NCBI GenBank assembly: GCA_011319805.1
Contig: SJRY01000234.1
Span: 496,001-560,000 of the forward strand
Direction of reading: 5' to 3'
Source: Macrocybe gigantea
Lineage: Eukaryota; Basidiomycota; Agaricomycetes; Agaricales; Callistosporiaceae
Length of the DNA stretch: 64,000 bases
The translations under genes and the position numbers were made by a program. Of the stretch, positions 1 through 9,923 are shown piece after piece (within the stretch, counting starts at the first letter, position 1; each line of letters starts with the position of its first letter). The notes beneath the pieces are model-generated. The model was not told the DNA's origin, ran no database searches, and was given only the letters and a program-made list of their open reading frames with translations.

Positions 1-1038
1 AGGTTCGCCTGTTTCTCGACGGATAAGGATATTGAATTCATTGAAGTCGCCGTGGATGAGCCCCGCGTGTGCAAATCGCACGATAAGGTCCATTAGCGAA
101 GAATATAATTTTCCTGGCGATGGAACGTCCGCAATCTGACGTCTGTCCGTCAACATCAGTAATGAACGAGATGACATGTCTAGAGACGAACTGACAATGG
201 ATACGCGTCAATAAATTCCATCAGTATGCAATGGCGAGCTTGATCTATCGGTCGCGGCACCGGAAAGCCATGCTCGTGAAGAACCTGCTAACGCGTTGAG
301 TTCATTGCAGATCCTCAATAGGCAGTGAACGACCTTCATGAAAGCCCACTCTTTCTGAGCGGCCAGTCTCGACATGTACATCCAAGATGCGGATTTTCGT
401 TTACCAAGATAGTCTCGCTTTTCTTTTATGGCTCGGAACGATATGCGACCTAAGCTTGTGTGATCATTCAATCACTTGTAAGCGTGAGCAAAGAAGCCCA
501 GTACCGATGCAGCTTGAGTACCATCTCTCTGCCCTCCTCGTCCGCGACAACATAAACATCTAGAATGTCGATTAGGATCAGTTGTGGTGCGGCCTCATGC
601 GTGGAAATTCAAACCTGACTCCTTGCCTACCCCAATTTGGTTCCCCACCGAGTGTAAGGTGCCTCTTTTCGTCATGGTGCGCATAGCTAGATAGTCGTAG
701 CCTCCGTAAGTTAACCTGTACCCGTCATCTGAGCAGAATATGTGTTCACTAAGACCGGCCAGGAGCAAGGTTGAAGACTTACATTTGGAATTTTGGACTT
801 TCGAGATTAGGTTGCGCTTTGCAAGGGTACCTAAAAGTCTACTGACTCCACCATTCCTCAAACCAGATATCTGGGCTATGAGAACCGTCGGGACCACCTC
901 ATGATTTTTGGAACCCATCTCAACCTAATTACCATCAGACGGGGTTGTGAATCCATTCAGCAATCGATCACATACGGCTGTCAAAACCCTAAACTCGTTC
1001 GACGAAATGTATCGTAGGTCGGTAGCGTCGAGCTTCAT
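1..1038 (-). CDS. RIO2: RIO2 atypical serine/threonine kinase, 3' part beyond window
   Basis: RIO2 is the kinase/ATPase that acts in late cytoplasmic maturation of the 40S ribosomal subunit. The spliced product begins [20 protein letters not shown], the typical N-terminal winged-helix start. It continues through the nucleotide-binding segment [18 protein letters not shown] and reaches the catalytic loop [11 protein letters not shown] near the left edge. Exon 1 is 976-1038 and its intron is 925-975. Further short introns follow; one joins NSK to YDGYRLT, another follows GKES, and another splits YPL from RQIADV. The metal-binding aspartate of the next motif and the C-terminus lie outside the window. 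The reading frame is intact once spliced. The start is chosen because the residues match the family N-terminus exactly. It is divergent from NAA40. Confidence 0.93.
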
Positions 1039-1145
1039 TTTGGACGACAGGCAGGTATTGGGTGTCTGACATTCTTTGACTGCTCTTGCTTTTTGAAGAC
1101 TCTGCCATTATGTAAGCAATACCCCCTTGTGATTGGACTTTTAGC
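1039..1145. promoter_or_regulatory. Divergent promoter region RIO2 / NAA40
   Basis: Only 107 bp separate the two divergent start codons, so both promoters and 5' UTRs must share this stretch. I see no clear TATA box. Confidence 0.5.
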
Positions 1146-1960
1146 ATGTCGACGGATTCCAGGAGGAACGTTCGCAAGGCCATTAAGGTGCTTCCAGAGT
1201 ACAAACTGATGATGAACTATAAATTTTATTGGGCAGGCGACGTCTTCTCAACTTTCCCTCTCGATCCACGAGAATGACAGAGAAGAGTACGCAGACTCAC
1301 GTTCATCTGAGTTGATCCAAAATCCTGTATCAGGTTATGTTGACGTTGCTGAATGTAGTTTCGAAATGAGAGCCGCACATGCGTTCGAACTGTCTGAAAG
1401 CGAACGTTGCATCATTTGGTCAATCTTCGAAAATAACATGCGCGATCTGTCAGTGCCAGACCATTCCGAGCAAGCTCAGGGTATGAAATTTCATCAGTAC
1501 AGGTACACACGCTCTTCCTTTGGATGGGATCCACCAGCGAAACAGAAAGAACTCTTCGACGATCTGTCGCGTTTTCTTTTGGCCTACACCCGGAATGGGT
1601 TGATCGCGTTTGCTATGTTTCGTTTTGAGAACGAATATGACTGGGATCTGCTTTACTGGTCTCTCGACTGCGATTCACTACCCATTTGACGTTTGCTGAG
1701 TCGCTTGGTAGCTATGATATCCAGGTGACGGCATCCTGGCAGAAGACCGGTGTAGGAAAATTCCTCATGCGAGTCTTGGAAGGCATCGCCATGCAATGGA
1801 AAATGGAGAAGGTGATTCTAACCGTTTTCAAAGGTACTGTAAATCACACCGTTTCGAGGCGAAAAATGGAGCCTATCAGTTTGCAGCCAACAACAGAGCC
1901 ATGACGTTTTATGAGGCATTGGGGCAAGTCGGATATGATTTCTGGTCATATAACTATTGA
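1146..1960 (+). CDS. NAA40: N-alpha-acetyltransferase 40 (NatD, histone H4/H2A)
   Basis: NatD acetylates the N-terminal amine of histones H4 and H2A using acetyl-CoA. Four exons reconstruct a continuous protein: 1146-1187, 1237-1658, 1712-1833 and 1887-1960. The product starts MSTDSRRNVRKAIK. The GNAT core carries LLYCYDIQV (beta strand 4), the acetyl-CoA pyrophosphate-binding loop WQKTGVGKFLM, then VILTVFKANNRAMTFYEALG. These segments align with the human Naa40 core (LYCYEVQL, RRKGLGKFL, VMLTVFKHNHGA). The first intron has a weak donor (GTGCTT), so the first exon is the least certain part. Total length is about 220 residues, normal for the family. Confidence 0.88.
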
Positions 1961-2143
1961 TTGGTATTTCTAGTTTCAAGACAGACGAAACATCACCAGA
2001 GCATGGTGCTTCTGAGGTAGACTACAAAATACTATCCAAAACGTTATGACAGTTATGTATGACTATTTGGACCTATGTACATCTGCTTGTATGTAGACAT
2101 TCCGATGGCGGGTTCTTGGTCGTCGACCTGTAAATCCAAAGCC

Positions 2144-2579
2144 ATGTTTTCCGCATCGTTGAGGTCCCTTCGAATCCCAGCTTCACGGTCAGCTATAGGG
2201 AGACGGTTCGCCTCTCACGAGGCTCCGCAATACAATGAACCATCTGGATGGTTATTCGGTGAAAAGGTATGCATTGGACCGTGCAGTTAGTATTCGTGTG
2301 CTCATTCTTCGACAGCCACCTCCACCTGGCCAAAAGCGGGTCAAGGAAGAATGGGAGAACATTTGGTACATTGGAATGTTCGGGTCCATGTTGTTCGGAG
2401 CCGTGGTGCTCTATTACAAACCAGATACAAGGTGCGTTGGCATTGCACTTGGACTTGCATCGCTGTGGTTTGACCACCAGTGTTCTAGTATACAAACGTG
2501 GGCTCTCCGAGAGGCGAAGGAAAGAATGGAAGCGCGGGGCGAAAAGTATCGTTATGAATCGTCCTCTTCATCGTCGTAG
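2144..2579 (+). CDS. Mitochondrial complex I ESSS subunit (NDUFB11-type)
   Basis: This is an accessory subunit of the membrane arm of NADH:ubiquinone oxidoreductase in the inner mitochondrial membrane. Exons are 2144-2266, 2316-2431 and 2489-2579. The N-terminus MFSASLRSLRIPASRSAIG is an Arg/Ser-rich presequence. It is followed by PPPPGQKRVKEEWENIWYIG, one transmembrane helix (about IWYIGMFGSMLFGAVVLYY) and the family C-terminal block KPDTSIQTWALREAKERMEA. Length is about 110 residues, as usual for fungal ESSS. The protein ends in a run of six serines. The second intron splits the Ser codon of PDTS. Confidence 0.85.
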
Positions 2580-2654
2580 CCGAGGCAATAGAGTTCCTTT
2601 AGATATCAAGCATACATATCTGATTCTACGGGGATTAACATCTAATTAGGAATC

Positions 2655-3077
2655 ATGGCAGGGGGCATAGACGCCTTGTCAGAGCTTCCTTTTTTAAGCT
2701 TCTATGCTTGCATTGTAGACGTCTTCCGTGAGGAGACCGTCCATCTGCCGAACAGCGAAGAGGTTAATATGCAACGGCATTCTGCGAGGGAGCACAGTCG
2801 CACCTCTGACGGGTTTGATAGTTTGATCTTGCAGAGCCAACCTGTCAAATGGTTAGAGAAATTCAAGATGTCGGGGGGCATCGAACCTTTCTCTTGTGGG
2901 GATTTATTCAAGAGGCCTGGCTCGCTGGACAAGGTTTCGTTGATCTCCGCTACCGTCCCCGAAACAGGTGCGTACTACATGGACATCATCAGACTCAGGA
3001 TTGCAACCTCCGACCGAAAGAACACGCACTATATCGGATGCGGCCTTAACACTTTCCACAGCTCCGATCTGATCTAG
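2655..3077 (+). CDS. Unrecognised ORF, 140 codons
   Basis: An open frame starts with ATG 75 bp downstream of the complex I subunit gene. Composition is ordinary, with no signal peptide, no obvious transmembrane segment and no motif I recognise. A stretch around residues 70-110 ([25 protein letters not shown]) looks protein-like. The opposite strand is also partly open in this region, so this could be a shadow or an exon of a gene in another arrangement. I assign no function. Confidence 0.3.
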   Translation: MAGGIDALSELPFLSFYACIVDVFREETVHLPNSEEVNMQRHSAREHSRTSDGFDSLILQSQPVKWLEKFKMSGGIEPFSCGDLFKRPGSLDKVSLISATVPETGAYYMDIIRLRIATSDRKNTHYIGCGLNTFHSSDLI

Positions 3078-3098
3078 TTGAGTGTTCGTCGGCTGATT

Positions 3099-3458
3099 TC
3101 AACGTGGAAGGTGCGAAGCCTTTACATACCACCCTTCTGTACCTCGGAACCCAGAGACGGCAACTCGACGAAAACGACGTCCCCAAGGGAAGATTGGGCG
3201 TAATTCGTGATAGTACCGTGCCGATGCCCGTGGTGTCGTCGTATGCAACGGCTTCATGCTCCGCAGTGTACCTTTTGGCTGCAGCAAGTTGAGTGAAACC
3301 GGTTGAGCCCCGAGGCAAAAGGGGCTGCACGCACTGATGAGCGTCCTTCGGGAATACAAGAAAGCTTGACGTTGCAAGGCAGGCCTAGAGAGGATTGGTC
3401 TCAGAGCCATTCGCATTCGTAGAACGTTGTGCATATTCAGTGGATTGTAGGAGGGCAA
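3099..3458 (-). CDS. Possible mitochondrial-targeted protein, partial model
   Basis: An open frame on the minus strand contains MHNVLRMRMALRPILSRP and is rich in Arg and Ser with few acidic residues for its first 70 codons (LHTTTPRASARYYHELRPIF). This is typical of a mitochondrial presequence. The frame stops soon after GRRFRRVAVSGFRGTEG, where a GTATGT donor on the minus strand suggests a splice into downstream sequence. I could not find a convincing next exon. It converges on the 2655-3077 ORF. Family unknown. Confidence 0.3.
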   Translation of the reverse strand: MPSYNPLNMHNVLRMRMALRPILSRPALQRQAFLYSRRTLISACSPFCLGAQPVSLNLLQPKGTLRSMKPLHTTTPRASARYYHELRPIFPWGRRFRRVAVSGFRGTEGWYVKASHLPR

Positions 3459-3675
3459 GGAAGGGGAACGCTTCCTGGAATTTCTGCTGGAATTTCTTCT
3501 TATAGTTGCTTTACGCGTAAAATTTTCATATTATCCAGAAATCAGACGGGATGAGAGTTTCACATTAGGCTGCAATACAGAAAGTCGATTCTTTACTTTT
3601 TGACATGGAGTCGGGTGTAATAATCCGTTGAATATATAGATAGGGTGGTTAAGTACTCTGCAAAAAGTGCTATGA

Positions 3676-5693
3676 TTATGCCATGATTTTAGTGATGATA
3701 CCTGTTCCGACTGTAAAGCTGCATGAGTACGAGACAGGATCCTAAACGACTCTACGTACCTGTTTTACCGCCCTCGCGAAGAGTGAAGCTGAAGGAAATA
3801 TTGTCAGCTTCTGTTAAGGACGGAATGCCGAACTCACCGAGATCCGACTTCCGCAGCAACGTCGTGGTGGAGCTCACAGACCATTTCGACATTGTCACCT
3901 GGCATAACCTGACGCTTCGTTAGCACAGGCGCAGTGTGGACTATATACCTCTCACCATCTTCTCTGCGGCATCCGGAGTACCTTCGGGCCAGCTAAGCGA
4001 GACTGTGATATCGGCCGTGCGGATGAAGAGCTGCGGGCGGTAGTTGCTCAAAAAGGTGTGTATCGACCACCTAACGACTTTAGGACCATGAGCCTGCCGT
4101 GCGCAGTCACGACATACCTTCATCTTTGGTGAGGACCTGCGAGTCGTTAGTGACAATGGTTGTTTGTTCTCAGGACGTTACATACGTAGATTTGGGCTTG
4201 AAACTTCTTGATAGCCTTGATCGAGCCAGGGGCAGCAACAACTTGACCACGGCGGACTTGCTCGCGCTTGATACCGCGGAGCAGTGCACCCATGTTGTCA
4301 CCGGCTTCAGCCTGACACAAGTCAGGAGACAAGCATGTCTTAGCTAGTTCACAGTTCTCACCCTGTCTAGTTCCTTGTGAAACATCTCTGATAAGTGGTA
4401 TCTTGAATGACAATATCTTCAGTGTAAGACGACATACTTACCAATTCCTGTAAGAGTCGTCTTGAAGGTGTTGCCCAGACCAATTATTTCTACTTCATCG
4501 CCCTTGGTAGCTGTGCCACGTTCGACCTAAATAAACTATTAAACTAGGCTGACAGAAAAGTTCGAAACAAAGTCACTCACTCTGCCAGTTGCGACGGTTC
4601 CTCTGCCAGATATGGAAAAAACGTCTGCAATGATGGCCGTCAGCTGTATTTCGGCACATTGATTGAGTGTTACCTTCCACAGGCATGAGGAAGGGTTTCT
4701 CAAGATCACCTATGACCCGGTTAATGAATAACGACAAAATGGACTCGGCCTACTTACGAGGGGGAAGCTCAAGCCATTCGTCGCAGGCCTTAACCAAATC
4801 GAGGATTTTCTTGGAACCAATCTCATCGTCGCGGCCCTCCAAGGCCGCCAAAGCGGAACCCATAACTATGGGAGTATTTTCTCCATCGAAATTGTATGTC
4901 GCAAGGAGATCGCGCATTTCCATATCGACAAGCTCAAGGAGTTCCGGGTCCGAGATTTGGTCCACCTTGTTAATGAACACGACCAGACGTTTGATACCGA
5001 CTTGACGAGCCAGAAGAAGGTGTTCACGAGTTTGGGGCATTTGTCCGTCTGTAGCAGAAACAACAATGATTGCACCATCCATTTGGGCAGCTCCAGTAAT
5101 CATGTTCTTAATATCTGCCATTGTATTAGATGCAGTTGTGCATGAAAAGGAAAAGACGCACAATCCGCATGGCCGGGACAGTCAATGTGACCGTAATGTC
5201 TGTTATCCGTCTCATACTCGACGTGAGAAGAGTTGATAGTGATCCCCCGCGCTTTCTCCTCTGGTGCCTTGTCAATCTGACTGTAGTCGGTGAACTTGGC
5301 ACTGCCTTGAGCGGCCATGACTTTCGTAATCGCTGCGGTGAGAGTTGTCTTGCCATGATCAACGTGGCCTATTGGCTAGAATCAGAGACTAGCGCAAGAT
5401 GTGCGAGGAAATTATGCACCAATTGTACCGATGTTCATATGGGGTTTTTTCCGGGAGAAAACGTCAGCATACCACCGACGACCAGCTGATATTGTGAGAA
5501 TACGGGATAAAAGCGTTGAGGAGAAAACATACTGAGATTCACGCCGACAGATGGCGGCCTGCAGAGCGTGCGTTGACACACATTGGCAGTAACTAGGAAT
5601 ACGTCGTCAGATTCAAGAGTGGAGCAGAGGAAGATAGCAGATACCTCGCGCTGTAAGCGAGGAGAAAGCCCTAGAGGCTGCCCAGTGCAACAT
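3676..5693 (-). CDS. TUF1: Mitochondrial translation elongation factor Tu
   Basis: This GTPase delivers aminoacyl-tRNA to the mitochondrial ribosome. The spliced product starts [16 protein letters not shown], a presequence, and enters the conserved body at [17 protein letters not shown]-binding motifs are all present: GHVDHGKT (P-loop), GITI (switch I), DCPGHADY (G3) and NKVD (G4). Domains 2 and 3 follow with [28 protein letters not shown] and the terminal [16 protein letters not shown]. Many short introns interrupt it; the first lies after the presequence exon and another falls inside the P-loop segment (between IGTIG and HVDHGK). The stop TAA is at 3676-3678. The reading frame appears intact. 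Confidence 0.93.
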
Positions 5694-5819
5694 CGTTCGA
5701 AATGAATCGTTGCAGGAGCTGGAAGAAGAGTCGTTTGGCGCTTTACTTCAAATTTTGCAGCCGGCCGGCGAACTCCGAATTCTGAAATTGGAAACACTAG
5801 CCTAAGGTTAGGGTTTAAC
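5694..5819. promoter_or_regulatory. Divergent promoter TUF1 / PEX14 with telo-box-like element
   Basis: A 126 bp gap separates the two start codons. It contains TTAGGGTTT at 5808-5816, which reads AAACCCTAA on the other strand and matches the telo-box consensus known from plant and some fungal growth-related promoters. It sits only a few bases before the PEX14 start, so it may lie in the 5' UTR. Function is inferred only from the match. Confidence 0.4.
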
Positions 5820-6910
5820 ATGTCAGTTCCTTCAAACAGAGACGAGCTCATCCGTAATGCCATCGCGTTCCTCTCAGACCCTAAGGTGAGGCTTTGATCA
5901 TGGTCCCGTTATTTGAAGCCATCTTACCCTCAGGTCAAGACACAGGCATCCACTCTGACCCAGCGTATTCAATTTTTGGAGGCAAAGGGTTTGACGCCAC
6001 CAGAAATAGACCTTGCAATCAAGCGAGCGTCGGTCAACTCGTTCCCAGCACCTAATCAAGCGGTTCAGTATCCTACCTCATTTAACCCCCCCACGGTGTA
6101 GGTGCTCATCCTCCGCAGCGGTGGGACTGGAGGGATTACTTCGTGCGTCTATCCAGAGTATATGTAAACACGTGCTTATTCCCGCTTGGTTATAGATTAC
6201 GGCCGTTTTCTCTGGAGCGGTAGCTTATGGCGCGGTTTCGCTGTTCAAAGTGAGTGTGGTGGGTTTACCTGACTATCGTTGTTGATTATCCTTTTTAGAA
6301 ATATCTATTGCCCCATCTGCAGCCCCCAAGTTCCACTGCCTATGAGGAAGACCGGGACGCTCTGACCGCACAGTTCGATGCAGCCGAAGCCTTGCTCAAG
6401 GAAATACAAGCCGAATCCGCTGCTGTTCGCGCGGCGGTAGAGGAACAGACACAGCAAGTCACCAGGACAACCGCTGCAGTTGATGCTGTTGTCGCTGAAA
6501 TGAGAAGTGGCGAGGCGAAGACGAGATGAAATGCGGGAACTGCGCGAGGAGATTAACAACATAAGAGACATGCTGCCCAAAGTGATCTCTCCGCATTTCT
6601 TCCTGAATTTTAGCGATCCCCTTACACATTTTCAATTCAGATGAATCAAAAAATTAAGGACAGCCAAACGCAATCATTACTCGAACTTCAACAAGAACTA
6701 AAATCCTTGAAAGCGCTACTCCTCAGTCGCGGAACAGGTAGTATACCCTCCCCATCGTTGCCTGTCGTAGGTCGGCCTTCGATTCCAGCGTGGCAACTCG
6801 CGGCGAGCACGTCGAACAATGGCCCTGCCGAGCAGCCATCGAGCGAAATGGCAGCGTCATCACCTTCATCTCTTGCAATTGGAAGAGAAAGTAATGGCGA
6901 CGCCTCTTGA
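5820..6910 (+). CDS. PEX14: Peroxisomal membrane docking protein PEX14 (two apparent frame breaks)
   Basis: Pex14 docks the cargo-loaded PTS1 receptor Pex5 at the peroxisomal membrane. Exon 1 (5820-5885) encodes MSVPSNRDELIRNAIAFLSD. Exon 2 (from 5934) continues VKTQASTLTQRIQFLEAKGL, the conserved Pex5-binding N-terminal domain. WDWRDYFVRL, a short membrane segment (ITAVFSGAVAYGAVSLFKKY), then PHLQPPSSTAYEEDRDAL and a coiled coil follow. Exon 3 is 6196-6249. The frame breaks twice: at the C-run 6086-6092 just before WDWRDYF, and near 6521-6528, where KTR should run into DEMRELREEIN. A Ser-rich tail ends at TGA 6908-6910. Both breaks are judged sequence errors. Confidence 0.88.
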
Positions 6911-7006
6911 TTCGTCGATTACATGTATACTATGATATATATATTTCTCTCGAACACGTGATATATAAGGAATCTGGTGAAGACCAAGAGTCGTACACCA
7001 ACACCA

Positions 7007-9801
7007 ATGTTTTCACAGTTTCGCCAGGCCGTGGAGGGCTTTGCTCCTCAGCCTCGACGCTCGACGGACCCCCCTGCAGACGAGGATGATGCCGCATCTC
7101 GCTCAAATTCAGCGGAGCTGGGGCGCCCCTTGTCACCACTTTCATCTAGTCAACTTGCAGAATCCATTCCCGGCAGTCTTCGGAAATCTCTCGCAACTCA
7201 GCGTTCTGGCAGTCCAAGTTCTTTGCCAAGACGTCCGGATTGACTTCCCCTAGGCAAAAGGCAACCTTAGAAGACAGACTACGAGCCGCAGCGTTTGCCA
7301 TCGCTGATTCATCGAATGCTTCTTCTCAACAGGCTTCCACAAGGGATAGTCATCGCCAATGAACGCGGCGACTGCGTCAGAGAGACCCCTCTCTCCTCCT
7401 TCAATTCCTTTGCCCGATTCCCCTGAGCCAAACTCCGTTGAAAGTGTTCTCAAGTCCGGTTCTCTAGAGAAATCACTGACTGATGCCTCTGCACACGGAA
7501 CGCCCGAGAGAGAGCCATCTTCTGTACTCAAAACATCCGAAACCCATGAGAATTTGCAATCAGACGTTCCGTCAGATTCTAGTAATGCGGAAACGTTGGT
7601 TGGCAGACAGTCCAGTTCCCTTGTTGTGGAAGAATTGCAAAAGAGATTGCAGGAATTGGAACGCCGTTTCGCGGGTAGCTCCATTTCATGCTGTTTTCAT
7701 TACTTTGGCTTACCAAAATTTGTCAGATGTCTCTCTATCATTCAAACGTTTGCAAGCTGAGAAGGACGCAGCCAACACCATTCTGCGAGATTTTACCCCG
7801 TTAAGCAGTATTGAAGACAGCTCAGCTCTCAGTGACTACTTGCAAAGTATGTCGTCGAAAGTCGAGGTCCGTCAACACATTGAACTCGATCAAAGGTTTC
7901 CCATGCATATACGCTTTTAGGCACTACAAAGCGACGTCGGACGCCTCACTCACGAGGTCAAAAGTACGTAGCTGGTGGCTTTCTTCCTGTTGTTTCTCAT
8001 GTGCGCTCGCAGCCCAGGCAGAACGATTCGATGAACTACGTGAAGTGCATAAACTGGAGGCGGTTTCGCAAACTGTTCAGCTGGACAGGTTGCAGACACA
8101 ACTCGACGAAGCTGAAGCTCTGTTGAAGGCAGCGCAGGCCACTGACGACTCTGCTGCACAAAATACCTTGATCCGCGAGTCCGAAATTGCCCAACTTCGC
8201 ACGGAGATTGAGACGTTAAAGCGAACCAGCAAAGAGGAAGAAGAAAAACGCGTCAAAGCTATTAGCCTATTGAAAACTGTCCGACAGAAGCTGGTCAAAG
8301 CAGAAAAAGAAAGGGAAGAAGCTGTGAAGGAGGCAGTGTCATTGAAGGAACGTGTTGAAGCCGAGATGGAGAAAGAAGCCACGAGAAAACACGGCTTCGT
8401 CAAGAATTAATTGCTGTAAACACGGAGAAGGACAAAGCTATTGCGGCTCTAAAGGTTCAGCATGGGAATGAATTGGAGGCAACCAAAGCACGTCACGAGA
8501 AAGATTTGATGGGACTGCGGAAATATCTTGAACAAGAGGAAGCCGCGTCGAAGGTCTGCCCCTCTCATACCCTCACCATAGACTATCTTACTCTTTAGCA
8601 GGATGCGTACCTTCAAGAGCTCTCCCTAAAGACAGCTTTGATCGCCTCACTGGAATCTTCTTTATCTAGTGTTAAGAAGGATAAAGAAGAGCTTTTCGAC
8701 AGTCTACAATTGCGGCAAGCAGAATTGGAGTCGGCCCAATCGCACCTGGAATCGTTGCAGAGTCAAAATACAGAACTCGAGTTCCAGCTCCGTAAAGCTG
8801 ATGATCGCTATACTCTTGTCCAGGACGACCTTACTGAAATGCAACGTGAGCTGGATTTACGATCTCGGGAGCCAGTGTCATCGGCGAATGAGGTGGCGCA
8901 GTTGCTTGCAGCTACGGAGGCAAAATATGAATCTCGAGCCACGGAACTCAAAAAACAGTTGATGCTCCTCGAACGAGATCGAAATGACATCGAAACACAG
9001 TGGAGCAGGAAGATGCAACTCAAGACAGAGGAAGTCGAGTCGCTCAAGAAACAGCTTGAGGACGCCAATCAAGCTCAGAAACGCGAGGGGGAGCTAGCTG
9101 TAGGCTTGAAAAACGACATCGAAAGACTTCAAGCGGAGGTTCATCTGTGCAGGATCAGTTGTGTCAATCTCGCTCAGTCAGATCGCCTGTTTCTGAAGTG
9201 GAGGTATGTTTCATGTCTTGTTTAAAGCAATCTTTCACTGCACTGCTCAAAAGAGTCCGAAGCCTCCACCAGATTCAGAATTGCTTGCCAGGATAACAAT
9301 CCTCGAACAGCAGCTTGAAGAAAACAAGTCGCGAATCTCAGCTTCGGGCAGGCAATAAGGTATGAGCGTTATGCGAAAAGATAGTGCAGCGTCTACACTC
9401 CTTTACAAATTGCAGACCCTTCGAGAAGAACTGAGGAAAGTCCAATCATCTGCAGCTTTGCTTGAGAGGCAGAGGAACCCGGGAGTGGGCTATTGGACAA
9501 ATCGAACAGCTGATGGCCCTACTGAATCCCGAACATCCATCTCGTCGGTTTCTTCGAATTCGCAGTCACGTACTGGTTCACCTGCACCAGGAGGGGGCTG
9601 AGCGAGGAGGAAGTGAATTACGAATACCTTCGAAATGTCATCTTACAATTCCTTGAGCATAAGGAGATGAGGGTACGTCAATCTTGCCCTTGTAAGGTTG
9701 GATGCTAAAGTACATTTATATAGCCGAATCTAATCAAAGTACTGTCTGTTATCCTGCGTTTTACGCCGCAAGAAACGCGACGATTGATTGCTAAAGTGTA
9801 G
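7007..9801 (+). CDS. GRIP-domain coiled-coil golgin (Golgi tether), several frame breaks
   Basis: Golgins of this type (IMH1/golgin-97/-245 group) bind Arl1 on the trans-Golgi through a C-terminal GRIP domain and tether vesicles. The product begins MFSQFRQAVEGFAPQPRRS, with a Ser/Pro-rich N-terminus. It then becomes a long heptad-rich coiled coil (for example LDEAEALLKAAQATDD, TALIASLESSLSSVKKDKEE). It ends in the GRIP domain NYEYLRNVILQFLEHKEMRP joined to NLIKVLSVILRFTPQETRRL. Introns are short. The frame must shift at several sites to keep the protein continuous: around 7210 and 7350, at an A-run near 8386, at C-runs near 9478 and 9528 and at a G-run near 9593. I read these as assembly indels. 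Stop TAG is at 9799-9801. Confidence 0.82.
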
Positions 9802-9923
9802 TTAGCATTAGCACATTGTTTGTGACCGTGAGATACCAACTTGAATTGAGCCCAAGTGGCGAGTGGACCAGCCATCTCCGAGCAACATGGTCGACGGCGC
9901 GGCCTACACACTCGCCAATCATC

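Noticed and set aside
7810..8410. Separate 199-codon gene inside the golgin
   Set aside because: It reads straight on from the preceding coiled-coil exons and its end is an A-run frame break, so it belongs to the golgin.
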